From Duganella sp. BJB476 (GTDB lineage Bacteria; Pseudomonadota; Gammaproteobacteria; Burkholderiales; Burkholderiaceae_D), in the NCBI RefSeq assembly GCF_003416895.1, contig NZ_QVIO01000003.1, positions 434,001-498,000 of the forward strand: a stretch of DNA of 64,000 nt. The letters run 5' to 3'. Numbering within the stretch: the first letter of the stretch is position 1; the number at the start of each line of letters is the position of its first letter. Positions 30,341-38,373 of this stretch are shown piece after piece. Below the pieces are notes generated by a model. It was not told where the DNA came from. It saw only the letters and a program-made list of their open reading frames with translations, and ran no database searches. The position numbers and the translations under genes are program-made.

Positions 30341-30745
30341 TGTCCACTTTACTGTCGAGCGTGCCTATTTTGTGAATTAAAGAGTAAATAATTTGAGCAC
30401 CTGTCCACTTTACACGGCAAACTGGTCTGCGTTCGCCATGGCTGATTCAATATGTTTCTCGAATCCCATACGCATATTAGGGTAACGTGTTGTTCCTCCT
30501 AGATCAACACGAATGTGATGGCCCACGCAATATTTGTTAAAAACAGAACATTTTGTAAGTGTTTTAGGGGTCAAATCGGCACATTTCCCACTTTTGGCCG
30601 GGCGACGCGGTTTCGTGACCACTGTTACAATTTGTTGCCACAGATACCTGTTTAGCACTAGTTGCAGCCCGCATCCCGGATTACCATACAAACCATGCAA
30701 TATCAGAATCCCTGATAAGACATCCAAACTGAAACGAGGTACCAA
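30341..30745. other. AT-rich gene-free patch; possible transposon-end relic
   Basis: A 12-base direct repeat, TGTCCACTTTAC, lies at 30341-30352 and 30402-30413. On the minus strand an open frame of at least 50 residues (CVGHHIRVDLGGTTRYPNMR and on to ANADQFAV) ends with its stop codon inside the second repeat. The patch is lower in GC than both flanks. Paired TGT-type repeats at a gene end suggest the terminus of a Tn7/Tn5053-like element, but no transposase or opposite end is seen. The promoter of the glycine-zipper gene must lie in the right half. Confidence 0.35.
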
Positions 30746-31270
30746 ATGAACTTGCAAGCCAAATTGATCGCATCCGTACTGTGCGTAGGCGCCCTGCCTT
30801 TCGCTGCTCAAGCTCAAGCTGCCGACTTTGAAGATTTCGGCCGTGTGGTTCGTGTGACCCCGCAAGTGGAGCAAATCAACCGTCCACGCCAGGAATGCCG
30901 CACCGAGTACGTGCAGGTCCAGCAGCCGGCGCCATCGCGCGGCGTGGGCGGCGCCATCATCGGCGGCCTGATCGGCGGCCTGGCCGGTAACCAGGTCGGC
31001 GGCGGCACCGGCCGCTCGGTCGCCACCGCGGCAGGCGCCATCGCCGGCGCCGTTGCAGGCGACCGCATCGACAACGCCAACACCCCGTCCAGCGGCGGCA
31101 CCCAGGAACAGCAAGTGAAACAGTGCCGCACCGTCGACCACTGGGAATCGCGCACCTCCGGCTATGAAGTCACCTACGACTATCGCGGCCGCAACTACAC
31201 CAGCGTGATGTCCTATGATCCGGGCGAGCGCGTGCGCCTGCGCGTGGTCGTCGAGCCGATGCAGCGTTAA
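30746..31270 (+). CDS. Glycine-zipper 2TM-domain protein
   Basis: A 174-residue envelope protein with a signal peptide (LIASVLCVGALPFAAQAQA, cleavage about residue 25). The glycine zipper VGGAIIGGLIGGLAGNQVGG, continuing to AAGAIAGAVAGDRI, is the SlyB/PcpY-type membrane-inserting hairpin. A C-terminal domain (CRTVDHWESRTSGYEVTYDY, RGRNYTSVMSYDPGERVRL) matches the conserved tail of Burkholderiales members. Two cysteines (CRTEYVQV and CRTVDHW) could pair. Probable outer-membrane or periplasmic location; function unknown. It has its own terminator. Confidence 0.92.
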   Translation: MNLQAKLIASVLCVGALPFAAQAQAADFEDFGRVVRVTPQVEQINRPRQECRTEYVQVQQPAPSRGVGGAIIGGLIGGLAGNQVGGGTGRSVATAAGAIAGAVAGDRIDNANTPSSGGTQEQQVKQCRTVDHWESRTSGYEVTYDYRGRNYTSVMSYDPGERVRLRVVVEPMQR

Positions 31271-31289
31271 TCCCCCGCCACTCCCCCAG

Positions 31290-31322
31290 CACTGCCGGTC
31301 CGATGACCGGCAGTGTCGTTTT
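31290..31322 (+). terminator. Terminator after the glycine-zipper gene
   Basis: CACTGCCGGTC pairs perfectly with GACCGGCAGTG around a CGAT loop, followed by TCGTTTT. Confidence 0.88.
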
Positions 31323-31388
31323 CAGGCTTGCTTTGCTGCAAGGCATCGCGGGATAATGCCGGTTCACCTCTGTCGCCCCTCCCATGCC

Positions 31389-32177
31389 ATGCTGATCAAA
31401 CGAAAATCCATCGAACAAGTAGAATCCTCCCGGCCTGCGTCGGCCCCCACCCGCAAGCCAAGATATGCGCCGGTGACGCTGTCGGAGCAGGATGGCGTGC
31501 GCTACCTGCATTTCGGCACCGAGTGGGTCCAGGGCGCGATGCGCATCCGCAAGCCGAACTGGCCGGAGCTGGAATACGCGCAACAGATGATGGCCTGGAT
31601 GCTGTGGCTGGAAAAACCGGCGCAGATCGCCCAACTGGGCCTGGGCACGGCCACGCTGACAAAATACTGCTACACCACCTTCCCCGAAGCCGCCGTCACG
31701 GCGGTCGAGCTGAACCCGTCGGTGATCGCCATCTGCGCCTCGATGTTCAAGCTGCCGGACAACGACGAGCGCCTGCGCGTGATGGAAATGGACGCCCTCG
31801 ACTACGTCAATGAGGTAGCCAACGCCGGCACGCTGGACGTGCTGCAAGTGGACCTGTACGACGCCACCGCGCGCGGCCCGGTGCTCGACAGCGCCGAGTT
31901 CTACCAGTCCTGCAACGCCTGCCTGGCCGACGACGGCATCATGACGGTCAACCTGTTCGGCGACCATCCCAGCTACGCGCGCAACATCAAGGCCATCAAG
32001 TTCGCGTTCGAGCAAGTCATTTGCCTGCCGCAGGTACATGATGGTAACGTGGTGGCGATCGCCTTCAAGCGCAAGCGCGCGATCGACCTGGAGGCGCTGG
32101 CCGCACGCGCCGCGCAGATCACCACCGACACCAAGCTGCCGGCCAAGACCTGGGTCAAGGGCATCGCAGCAAAGTAA
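31389..32177 (+). CDS. Spermidine-synthase-like protein
   Basis: A 262-residue Rossmann-fold protein related to polyamine synthases. The SAM/dcSAM-binding loop is AQLGLGTATLTKYCYTTFPE, followed by AVELNPSVIAICASMFKLPD, DNDERLRVMEMDALDYVNEV and VDLYDATARGPVLDSAEFY. The spermidine-synthase Tyr/Asp active-site context is partly replaced, so it may be a paralogue with another substrate rather than a true SpeE. The ATG at 31389 is preferred; an out-of-frame ATG lies five bases upstream. It stands alone, followed by a terminator-like hairpin and the secretion ATPase. Confidence 0.85.
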   Translation: MLIKRKSIEQVESSRPASAPTRKPRYAPVTLSEQDGVRYLHFGTEWVQGAMRIRKPNWPELEYAQQMMAWMLWLEKPAQIAQLGLGTATLTKYCYTTFPEAAVTAVELNPSVIAICASMFKLPDNDERLRVMEMDALDYVNEVANAGTLDVLQVDLYDATARGPVLDSAEFYQSCNACLADDGIMTVNLFGDHPSYARNIKAIKFAFEQVICLPQVHDGNVVAIAFKRKRAIDLEALAARAAQITTDTKLPAKTWVKGIAAK

Positions 32178-32189
32178 GCACAGGCAATG

Positions 32190-32219
32190 CGGCAGCGGGC
32201 CGTTCCGCTGCCGACTTTT
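32190..32219 (+). terminator. Terminator-like hairpin between the synthase-like gene and the GspE-like gene
   Basis: CGGCAGCGG and CCGCTGCCG pair around a 6-base loop, followed by ACTTTT. It lies 12 bases before the secretion-ATPase ATG, so it could alternatively be a 5' leader element of that gene. Confidence 0.6.
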
Positions 32220-32231
32220 GAAAGTGGCACG

Positions 32232-34046
32232 ATGTCCGCAACGTCCGCACCTAGCATCAGTCCCGCCGGCAAACCGGCGCCGCTCGATCTGCAGCAGATC
32301 TACACCTGGCTGCTGGCCGACGGCATGATACGCAAAGCCGAAGTCAAGGAACTGTACGCGCAAAGCCAGGGCATCCTGAAGAACGCGATCGGCCCCATGC
32401 ATCCGCTGTGCGCGGTGGCGCATGGCAAGCTGCTATCGGCGCTGCCGCCGCACAAGCTGCTGACGCTGGACGCGCTGTGCGAATGGCTGGCGGCGCGCAC
32501 CGGCCTGGCCTTCACCCGCATCGATCCGCTGAAGATAGACTTCACCCGCGTGGCCGACGTGATGTCGGCCAGCTACGCGGCACGCTTCAACATCCTGCCG
32601 CTGGAGCTGAACGGCGACACACTGGTGGTGGCCACCGCCGATCCCTACGCGGTCGAGTGGGAAGCGGAGATCGCCAAGATCTCGCGCCGCACGATACGCC
32701 GCGTGATCGCCAACCCGCTCGACATCGCGCAATACACCACGCAATTCTTCAGCCTGGCCAAGTCGATCAAGAAGGCCAACAAGAACAACACCAACGACCT
32801 GGCGCTGCGCAACAACTTCGAGCAGTTGGTCGAGATGGGCAAGACCAACAAGCAGGTCGACGCCAACGACCAGCATGTGATCAACATCGTCGACTGGTTG
32901 TGGCAGTACGCGTTCGAGCAGCGCGCCTCCGACATCCACCTGGAACCCAAGCGCGACATGGCGGCGATCCGCTTCCGCATCGACGGCGTGCTACACCAGG
33001 TGTACCAGGTGCCGGCGGTGGTGATGATCGCCATGACCGCGCGCATCAAGCTGCTGGGACGCATGGACGTGATCGAGAAGCGCCGCCCGCAGGACGGCCG
33101 CATCAAGACCCGCACCGCCGGCGGCCAGGAAATCGAACTGCGTTTGTCGACGCTGCCGACCGCCTTCGGCGAAAAACTGGTGATGCGTATCTTCGATCCC
33201 GACGTGGTGGTGAAGACCTTGCCGGAACTGGGCTTCCCGGTCGACGACGCGCAGCGCTGGGACGAGCTGACCGCGCGTCCGCACGGCATCATCCTGGTGA
33301 CGGGGCCGACCGGCTCGGGCAAGACCACCACCCTGTACACCACGCTGAAGGCGCTGGCCACGTCGGAGGTCAACGTCTGCACGGTGGAAGACCCGATCGA
33401 GATGGTGGAGCCGGCCTTCAACCAGATGCAGGTGCAGCCGGGCATCGACCTGTCGTTCGCCGACGGCGTGCGCGCGCTGATGCGGCAAGATCCGGACATC
33501 ATCATGGTCGGCGAGATCCGCGACCTGGCCACCGCCGAGATGGCGATCCAGGCCGCGCTGACCGGCCACCTGGTGCTGTCGACCCTGCACACCAACGACG
33601 CGCCGTCGGCCGTGATGCGCCTGCTGGAACTGGGCGTGCCCTACTACCTGCTGGAGGCGACGCTGATCGGCATCATGGCGCAGCGCCTGGTGCGCACGCT
33701 GTGCATCGAGTGCAAGAAGGACGACGGCGAACTGACCGACGACATCTGGCACAGCATAGGCGGCGCCTGGGACTTGCCCAAGCCGACCACGGTGTATCGC
33801 GCGGTGGGTTGTCCCGAATGCCGGCAGACCGGCTATCGCGGCCGCACCGGCATCTACGAGCTGCTGACGGTGACCGCAGGCTTCAGCGACATGGTGCGCG
33901 AGCAGACCGACATCCAGGCGCTGCGCCGCCAGAGCGTAGCCGACGGCATGAAGCCGCTGCGCATCGCCGGCGCGATGAAAGTACAGGAAGGCGTGACCAC
34001 GGCGGATGAAGTGCTGAAGGTGACAGCGGCGCTGGGGATGAAATAG
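32232..34046 (+). CDS. GspE/PulE/PilB-family secretion ATPase
   Basis: A 604-residue traffic ATPase. An N-terminal MshEN-like domain (about residues 20-140, ending in a beta region LNGDTLVVATADPYAVEWEA) precedes the core. The Walker A is GPTGSGKTTTLYTTLKA, the Asp box is VEDPIEM, Walker B is LMRQDPDIIMVGEIRDLATA, and the His box is HLVLSTLHTNDAPS. A zinc-binding tetracysteine is present (LCIECKK and GCPECRQTGYRGRTGIYE). It would power a type II secretion system or type IV pilus, but no other gsp or pil gene is near, so its partner system is elsewhere. Confidence 0.95.
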   Translation: MSATSAPSISPAGKPAPLDLQQIYTWLLADGMIRKAEVKELYAQSQGILKNAIGPMHPLCAVAHGKLLSALPPHKLLTLDALCEWLAARTGLAFTRIDPLKIDFTRVADVMSASYAARFNILPLELNGDTLVVATADPYAVEWEAEIAKISRRTIRRVIANPLDIAQYTTQFFSLAKSIKKANKNNTNDLALRNNFEQLVEMGKTNKQVDANDQHVINIVDWLWQYAFEQRASDIHLEPKRDMAAIRFRIDGVLHQVYQVPAVVMIAMTARIKLLGRMDVIEKRRPQDGRIKTRTAGGQEIELRLSTLPTAFGEKLVMRIFDPDVVVKTLPELGFPVDDAQRWDELTARPHGIILVTGPTGSGKTTTLYTTLKALATSEVNVCTVEDPIEMVEPAFNQMQVQPGIDLSFADGVRALMRQDPDIIMVGEIRDLATAEMAIQAALTGHLVLSTLHTNDAPSAVMRLLELGVPYYLLEATLIGIMAQRLVRTLCIECKKDDGELTDDIWHSIGGAWDLPKPTTVYRAVGCPECRQTGYRGRTGIYELLTVTAGFSDMVREQTDIQALRRQSVADGMKPLRIAGAMKVQEGVTTADEVLKVTAALGMK

Positions 34047-34076
34047 GAAGGGGATAAATTGTTTTCACAAAACCCT

Positions 34077-34104
34077 TTGCAGTTCCCTGCAGGCTGTATA
34101 TAAT
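34077..34104 (+). promoter_or_regulatory. tRNA-Lys promoter
   Basis: TTGCAG at 34077-34082 and a perfect TATAAT at 34099-34104 are spaced by 16 bases, ending 14 bases before the tRNA 5' end. The segment CGGCCTCTTTCGGGGG after the -10 is GC-rich, as expected for a stringently controlled stable-RNA discriminator. Confidence 0.8.
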
Positions 34105-34118
34105 ACGGCCTCTTTCGG

Positions 34119-34194
34119 GGGTCGTTAGCTCAGCTGGTAGAGCAGCGGACTTTTAATCCGTTGGTCGCAGGTTCGAATCCCGCACGGCCTACCA
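34119..34194 (+). tRNA. tRNA-Lys (anticodon TTT)
   Basis: A 76-base cloverleaf with CCA encoded. The D-arm contains AGCTCAGCTGGTAGAGC, the anticodon loop CTTTTAA with TTT at positions 34-36, and the T-arm GGTTCGAATCC. The acceptor stem pairs GGGTCGT with ACGGCCT, including G-U pairs. It reads AAA and AAG lysine codons. It has its own promoter and terminator. Confidence 0.97.
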
Positions 34195-34219
34195 CCGAAT
34201 TCTAGCAGTAAAAAAAATC

Positions 34220-34246
34220 AAGCTTCCGCGAGGAAGCTTTTTTTTT
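34220..34246 (+). terminator. Terminator after tRNA-Lys
   Basis: AAGCTTCC pairs with GGAAGCTT around GCGA and is followed by seven Ts. A hairpin with the same AAGCTTCC/GGAAGCTT stem occurs again at 37064-37087, on the far side of the lipoprotein gene. Confidence 0.93.
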
Positions 34247-34310
34247 ACGTGCACTGTTCCAAAATTGACAATAAAAATTATTCCATTCTTCTACTCGGGA
34301 TTGTATTCAG

Positions 34311-37058
34311 ATGATCATCAAATTAAGCGGCAGCAAAGCGACACTGATAGTCAGCCTTGCGGCCTGTTTATTCCTCAGCGGCTGCGGTGGTGGTGGCGGT
34401 GGCGCCAGCACTAACAGCGGCAACGGCGGAGGCGAAGGCGAAGGCGGCAACGATCCCGCACCCGGCTTCAGCGTATCCATCAATCGCAGCGAATTACGCT
34501 TTGAAGGCGATGAACGCGGCTACATCAATGCGCAGGTGGTATTGGGCAATGCCTCCGGCTCGACCACTGCCAACGTCTACACCGGCGCCCTTGACCTCGG
34601 CACGGCTATCGATCATGTAAGCCAGGAGATCGTCGGCACCCAGCTTAAGTTTACCGTCTATCCCAAAACCACCCTTGCTGCCGGTGAATACAAGGGCACG
34701 TTGCAACTGTTCGCCTGCGCCGACGACAAATGCGCGCACCACTTCACCGGCTCACCGCAGAATGTACCCTACACTGTCACCGTCCATAAAGGCATGTCCG
34801 TCAGCCCGTCATCACTGTCGCTCGCAGTGCTCAGCGGCGCCACTGCCAGCGGCGAGGTCAGCGTCCAGCTGCCGCCGGGCATTTCGAACTTCGCTGCCAC
34901 AACGACGGCACCCTGGATGAGTGCGTCCACCACGGGCACCGGTAGCGTCAAGCTGACAACGAAACCGCTACCGCCGGGCTCTTATAGCGGCGCCCTGACA
35001 ATCAGCACGCCAGGACGCACCATTGACGTGCCCGTCAAGTACAACGTCGGGTCCGACGGCAATACGCAGACTCAACTGAGTAGCGACACCAGCAATTTCA
35101 GCTTTACCGCCACCGCCGGCGGGGTCGCTGCCAGCAAGCGCTTCAACGTCACCCTGCCCTCGTGGACCAATGAGCTGAGCGCCGAAGCGTCCTATTACGG
35201 TGACGGCAAGGGCTGGCTGTCAGTGGTCAAATCGGGCGACCGGAGTTATACGTTGAATGTTTCCGCGGCAGACCTCCCGGCGGGCACCTACTACGCACAA
35301 GTGGTGCTGCGCTCGGGCTATCTGACCACCCCACTGACCCTGCCGGTGACGCTCAGCGTAGGCTCCGCCAGCTGGTCCATCTCGGGCAACACTACCTTCA
35401 CGGTTGGCCCGACTACCGATAAAACGACGCAAACCAGCGTGCTGAAAGTCGACTTACCTAATCTGCCGGCACAAGGATGGAATGCAAGCAGCAGCGCCGA
35501 CTGGCTCAAATTGGCCAATGCCAGTGGCACCACCGGCAGCACCGCGCTGCAAGTCGTGCTGGACGTACCTGCCATGCTACAACTGCCAAATAGCGGCACC
35601 TACAAAGCAAATATCACCATTAGCTCGACCAGTGGAAAGGTGCCGCCCACCACAGTCGGCTTCACGTTAAGCAAAAACCTTCCGGCAGTAAACTACGCCA
35701 GCCCACACTTGCGCCTGCCCAACGAGGGTGGACCGGTGATCCTGCGTGGAAGCGGCTTCGACAGCGTGACGGACCTGGGCCAGGCGCTGCAAGTGAACGG
35801 CGCCCAGGTCAACAGCATTACCCGCGTCAGCGACACTCAGCTGCTGCTGCAGGTAGGTGCAGCTGCCTCGGGCAGCGCCACTTTCAGCATCGCCAACGCG
35901 CTAGGCGTCGACACAGGAAAGGCGAGCATTAAGGTCGTGCCCTCAACGAGCTACGCCTACAAAGCCATCGCAACCGCAGGCGTCAAGGGCGGCATAGTCT
36001 ACGACGCCGAACGGCAGTCTGTTTACACGGCCAACAAGACACTGGGTTCGGTCATGCGTTTCGCTTACGCGGGAGGCGCATGGACTACCACGGCGGCAGC
36101 GCTGCCAACCATTGAATCGGTGGCGCTGTCACCCGACGGCGCATCGATCGTCGCCACCGCCACCAGCGGCAAGATCGTACTGTTCGACCCCGTCACTCTG
36201 GCGGTACAAAACAGCTACCCGGTCCCTGCCGGCGTGGTGCGCGACAATGCTTATTACCCAGGACCCAGCATTGACGGCTACAACTCCAATTCGAGTCCGA
36301 CGCTGGTGATGGCAAACAACGGCAAGGCTTTCTTCCAAGGTTCCGGAGGCAGCCTGGGGGGCCTGGCGTATTTTGATCTGGTCAACCATCAGTATGGCGG
36401 GATAACCATGCCCATTCTAAACTTCTACCCGGGATCGAACGCTAACCTCAGCATGTCGGGAGACGGCAGCCGCCTGCTACTCGGCTATCAGTCCAACGAT
36501 AGCCAAAATTCCATGTTGTACATGGACACCAACGATCAACTAGTCAAGAGCAACGGCGCAGGGATCGGCTATTGGTACTCAGGCGCGCAAAGCCTGCATG
36601 GCGAGCGCATCTCCAGCGGCATGACGAACATTGTGTGGGACAAAGACTTCAACCTGATCGGGAATTCCGTGCCCGATCAATTCTTTGGCAGCCACGCGGC
36701 AGTCTTTTCGCCGGATGGCATGCGTTTGTATGTACTGGCGTACTATGGCACAAGCCAACGGATCTACGTCTTCGACACCAGCACCAAACTGGTCACGGAA
36801 ACAAATCTGCCAATACTCGGCTACTTCGACCTGGACGATGCGCCGACGTGCAACGGCGATACCTACTGCGCGCCATGGCCGCTCGGCACCATCAGTCCCG
36901 ACGGAAAGACATTGTTCTTTATCGGCGAAACCAAGCTGGTGGTGGCGCCGATCCCTACAACACTGAAACGTTCCGGTGCGCAAGCGCCCATGCAACGGGC
37001 CAAGCTAGGCGCTGGTACGGTACCAGATACCTTGGTGCCATTGAAGTTTAAGCATTAA
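34311..37058 (+). CDS. Large lipoprotein with beta-sandwich repeats and a beta-propeller
   Basis: A 915-residue lipoprotein: signal peptide with lipobox LSGC (lipidated Cys25), then a Gly-rich linker (GGGGGGASTNSGNGGGEGEG). From about residue 50 to 460 there are four related beta-sandwich (BACON-like) units recognised by repeated S.W...SA..G and LP.GTY motifs, for example LPAGTYYAQVVL. An IPT/TIG-like domain follows (RLPNEGGPVILRGSGFDSVT), then a YncE-like propeller from about 560 (VYDAERQSVYTANKTLGSV, VALSPDGASIVATATSGKIV). This suggests a surface or periplasmic binding protein. It lies just downstream of tRNA-Lys and is lower in GC than its neighbours. The ligand is unknown. Confidence 0.85.
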   Translation: MIIKLSGSKATLIVSLAACLFLSGCGGGGGGASTNSGNGGGEGEGGNDPAPGFSVSINRSELRFEGDERGYINAQVVLGNASGSTTANVYTGALDLGTAIDHVSQEIVGTQLKFTVYPKTTLAAGEYKGTLQLFACADDKCAHHFTGSPQNVPYTVTVHKGMSVSPSSLSLAVLSGATASGEVSVQLPPGISNFAATTTAPWMSASTTGTGSVKLTTKPLPPGSYSGALTISTPGRTIDVPVKYNVGSDGNTQTQLSSDTSNFSFTATAGGVAASKRFNVTLPSWTNELSAEASYYGDGKGWLSVVKSGDRSYTLNVSAADLPAGTYYAQVVLRSGYLTTPLTLPVTLSVGSASWSISGNTTFTVGPTTDKTTQTSVLKVDLPNLPAQGWNASSSADWLKLANASGTTGSTALQVVLDVPAMLQLPNSGTYKANITISSTSGKVPPTTVGFTLSKNLPAVNYASPHLRLPNEGGPVILRGSGFDSVTDLGQALQVNGAQVNSITRVSDTQLLLQVGAAASGSATFSIANALGVDTGKASIKVVPSTSYAYKAIATAGVKGGIVYDAERQSVYTANKTLGSVMRFAYAGGAWTTTAAALPTIESVALSPDGASIVATATSGKIVLFDPVTLAVQNSYPVPAGVVRDNAYYPGPSIDGYNSNSSPTLVMANNGKAFFQGSGGSLGGLAYFDLVNHQYGGITMPILNFYPGSNANLSMSGDGSRLLLGYQSNDSQNSMLYMDTNDQLVKSNGAGIGYWYSGAQSLHGERISSGMTNIVWDKDFNLIGNSVPDQFFGSHAAVFSPDGMRLYVLAYYGTSQRIYVFDTSTKLVTETNLPILGYFDLDDAPTCNGDTYCAPWPLGTISPDGKTLFFIGETKLVVAPIPTTLKRSGAQAPMQRAKLGAGTVPDTLVPLKFKH

Positions 37059-37063
37059 CTCTC

Positions 37064-37087
37064 AAAAGCTTCCCTCGGGAAGCTTTT
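37064..37087. terminator. Bidirectional terminator between the lipoprotein and citrate-synthase genes
   Basis: AAAAGCTTCCC pairs with GGGAAGCTTTT. It can end either convergent transcript. The last bases are only just outside the stop codon of the citrate-synthase-like gene at 37086-37088, with which it overlaps by two bases. It shares its stem sequence with the tRNA-Lys terminator. Confidence 0.85.
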
Positions 37088-38303
37088 ATTCCGTCTGGAA
37101 TCGTCCCACGTAGCGGGCACGCGGACGTATCATGCCGCCGTCGGCAACCTGCTCCGCGGCCTGCGCGATCCAGCCGGCCGAACGGGCCAGCGCGAACAGG
37201 ATTTCTCCCGCCGCCGACGGCCATCCACACACGATACTCATGGCCGCCAGCGCGAAGTCGGCGTTGGCCGGCATACCCAGCCTGGCGGCGACGTGTTCGC
37301 CAATCGCCAGCAGGGCATGGGCTTGCGGCCACTGCGCCATGCGCTCCAGCAGATAAGCGCCGCGCGGATCGCCTTGCGGGTACAGGGGGTGTGAGAAACC
37401 GAACAGGCTGGGATCGCGGCCGTCGAACCAGGCGGCGACGCCCTCCTCCGGATTATCCGACGCCATCGCCGCTTCCAGCATGGCGCGGATCAGCGTGCTG
37501 CCGCCGCCGTGCTGCGCGCCGGACAAGGCGGCCAGGCCGGCACTGATTGCGGCAGCCTGGCTGGCGCCGGTCGAGGCGACGCAACGCACGGTGAAAGTGG
37601 ACGCATTCAATTCATGGTCCGCCAGCAGCACCAGCGCCGCGCGTATCCATTCGGCCTGCGCGGCGTCGGCCTGCCAGGCTTGCGCAACTTGCAGGTGCAG
37701 CGGCGCCGCATCAGGCGCGCGCTTCAGCAGCAGACCGGCCAGCAAGCGCATCAAGGCGGCGCCGGCGGCGAAGCGGCCGTGGACATCGTCCGGCTGCGCA
37801 GGGATGGCTTGCGCGTGCACCGGCAGCATGCACATCGCCGCTTCCAACGGTGGCATGGACGGCAGCTGGGCGCAGGCCGTCGCGATGGCGGCGATCGGCG
37901 CGAGCGCATGCGCGGGCAGCGCGGCCTGGACGGCGGCTGCGGCAAAGTAGTCATGGCCGCCATCGTCCCACAACAGGCAGGCCACCTGCTCCAGCGTGGC
38001 GTTCGCGGCCAGCGTCAGCACGTCGTGGCCGCGATAGTGCAGGCGGCCGTCGGCGATGCGCGAGATGCGCGTCTCCAGCACCGGCGTGCCCCAGTTCATC
38101 GCGGCGGCGACTTTGTGTCCTCCCCGCTTGCCATCGGCCTTGCGCGCCGCCAGCCGCAGCACCTCGTCGTGCGGATAGCGTTTGCGGCGCTCGGCCTGCG
38201 CGCTGCTCGGCGTCAGCAAGCCGCGGCTGACGTAGGAGTACAAGGTGGCGAGGCTGACGCCGAGGATGCGCGCCGCCTCGGTTGCGGACAGGTCTTTGTT
38301 CAT
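37086..38303 (-). CDS. Citrate-synthase-family protein fused to a helix-turn-helix
   Basis: A 405-residue fusion. Residues about 1-55 form a MerR/Excisionase-type DNA-binding helix-turn-helix (LSATEAARILGVSLATLYSY, KRYPHDEVL). From about 70 on it is a citrate-synthase fold with catalytic His230 (HELNASTF), His305 (GFSHPLYPQGDPR) and Asp349 (NADF). The presence of all three suggests an active or substrate-sensing enzyme that may also bind DNA. Related HTH-citrate synthases occur in Burkholderiales and Pseudomonas. It is divergent from the MFS transporter with 70 bases between. Confidence 0.85.
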   Translation of the reverse strand: MNKDLSATEAARILGVSLATLYSYVSRGLLTPSSAQAERRKRYPHDEVLRLAARKADGKRGGHKVAAAMNWGTPVLETRISRIADGRLHYRGHDVLTLAANATLEQVACLLWDDGGHDYFAAAAVQAALPAHALAPIAAIATACAQLPSMPPLEAAMCMLPVHAQAIPAQPDDVHGRFAAGAALMRLLAGLLLKRAPDAAPLHLQVAQAWQADAAQAEWIRAALVLLADHELNASTFTVRCVASTGASQAAAISAGLAALSGAQHGGGSTLIRAMLEAAMASDNPEEGVAAWFDGRDPSLFGFSHPLYPQGDPRGAYLLERMAQWPQAHALLAIGEHVAARLGMPANADFALAAMSIVCGWPSAAGEILFALARSAGWIAQAAEQVADGGMIRPRARYVGRFQTE

Positions 38304-38373
38304 GTTCGTATTGTAATGTCGATTGCAGGAATCAAGATTGACCCGCCCGGCGCTGCACTTCTAGACTTCAGCC

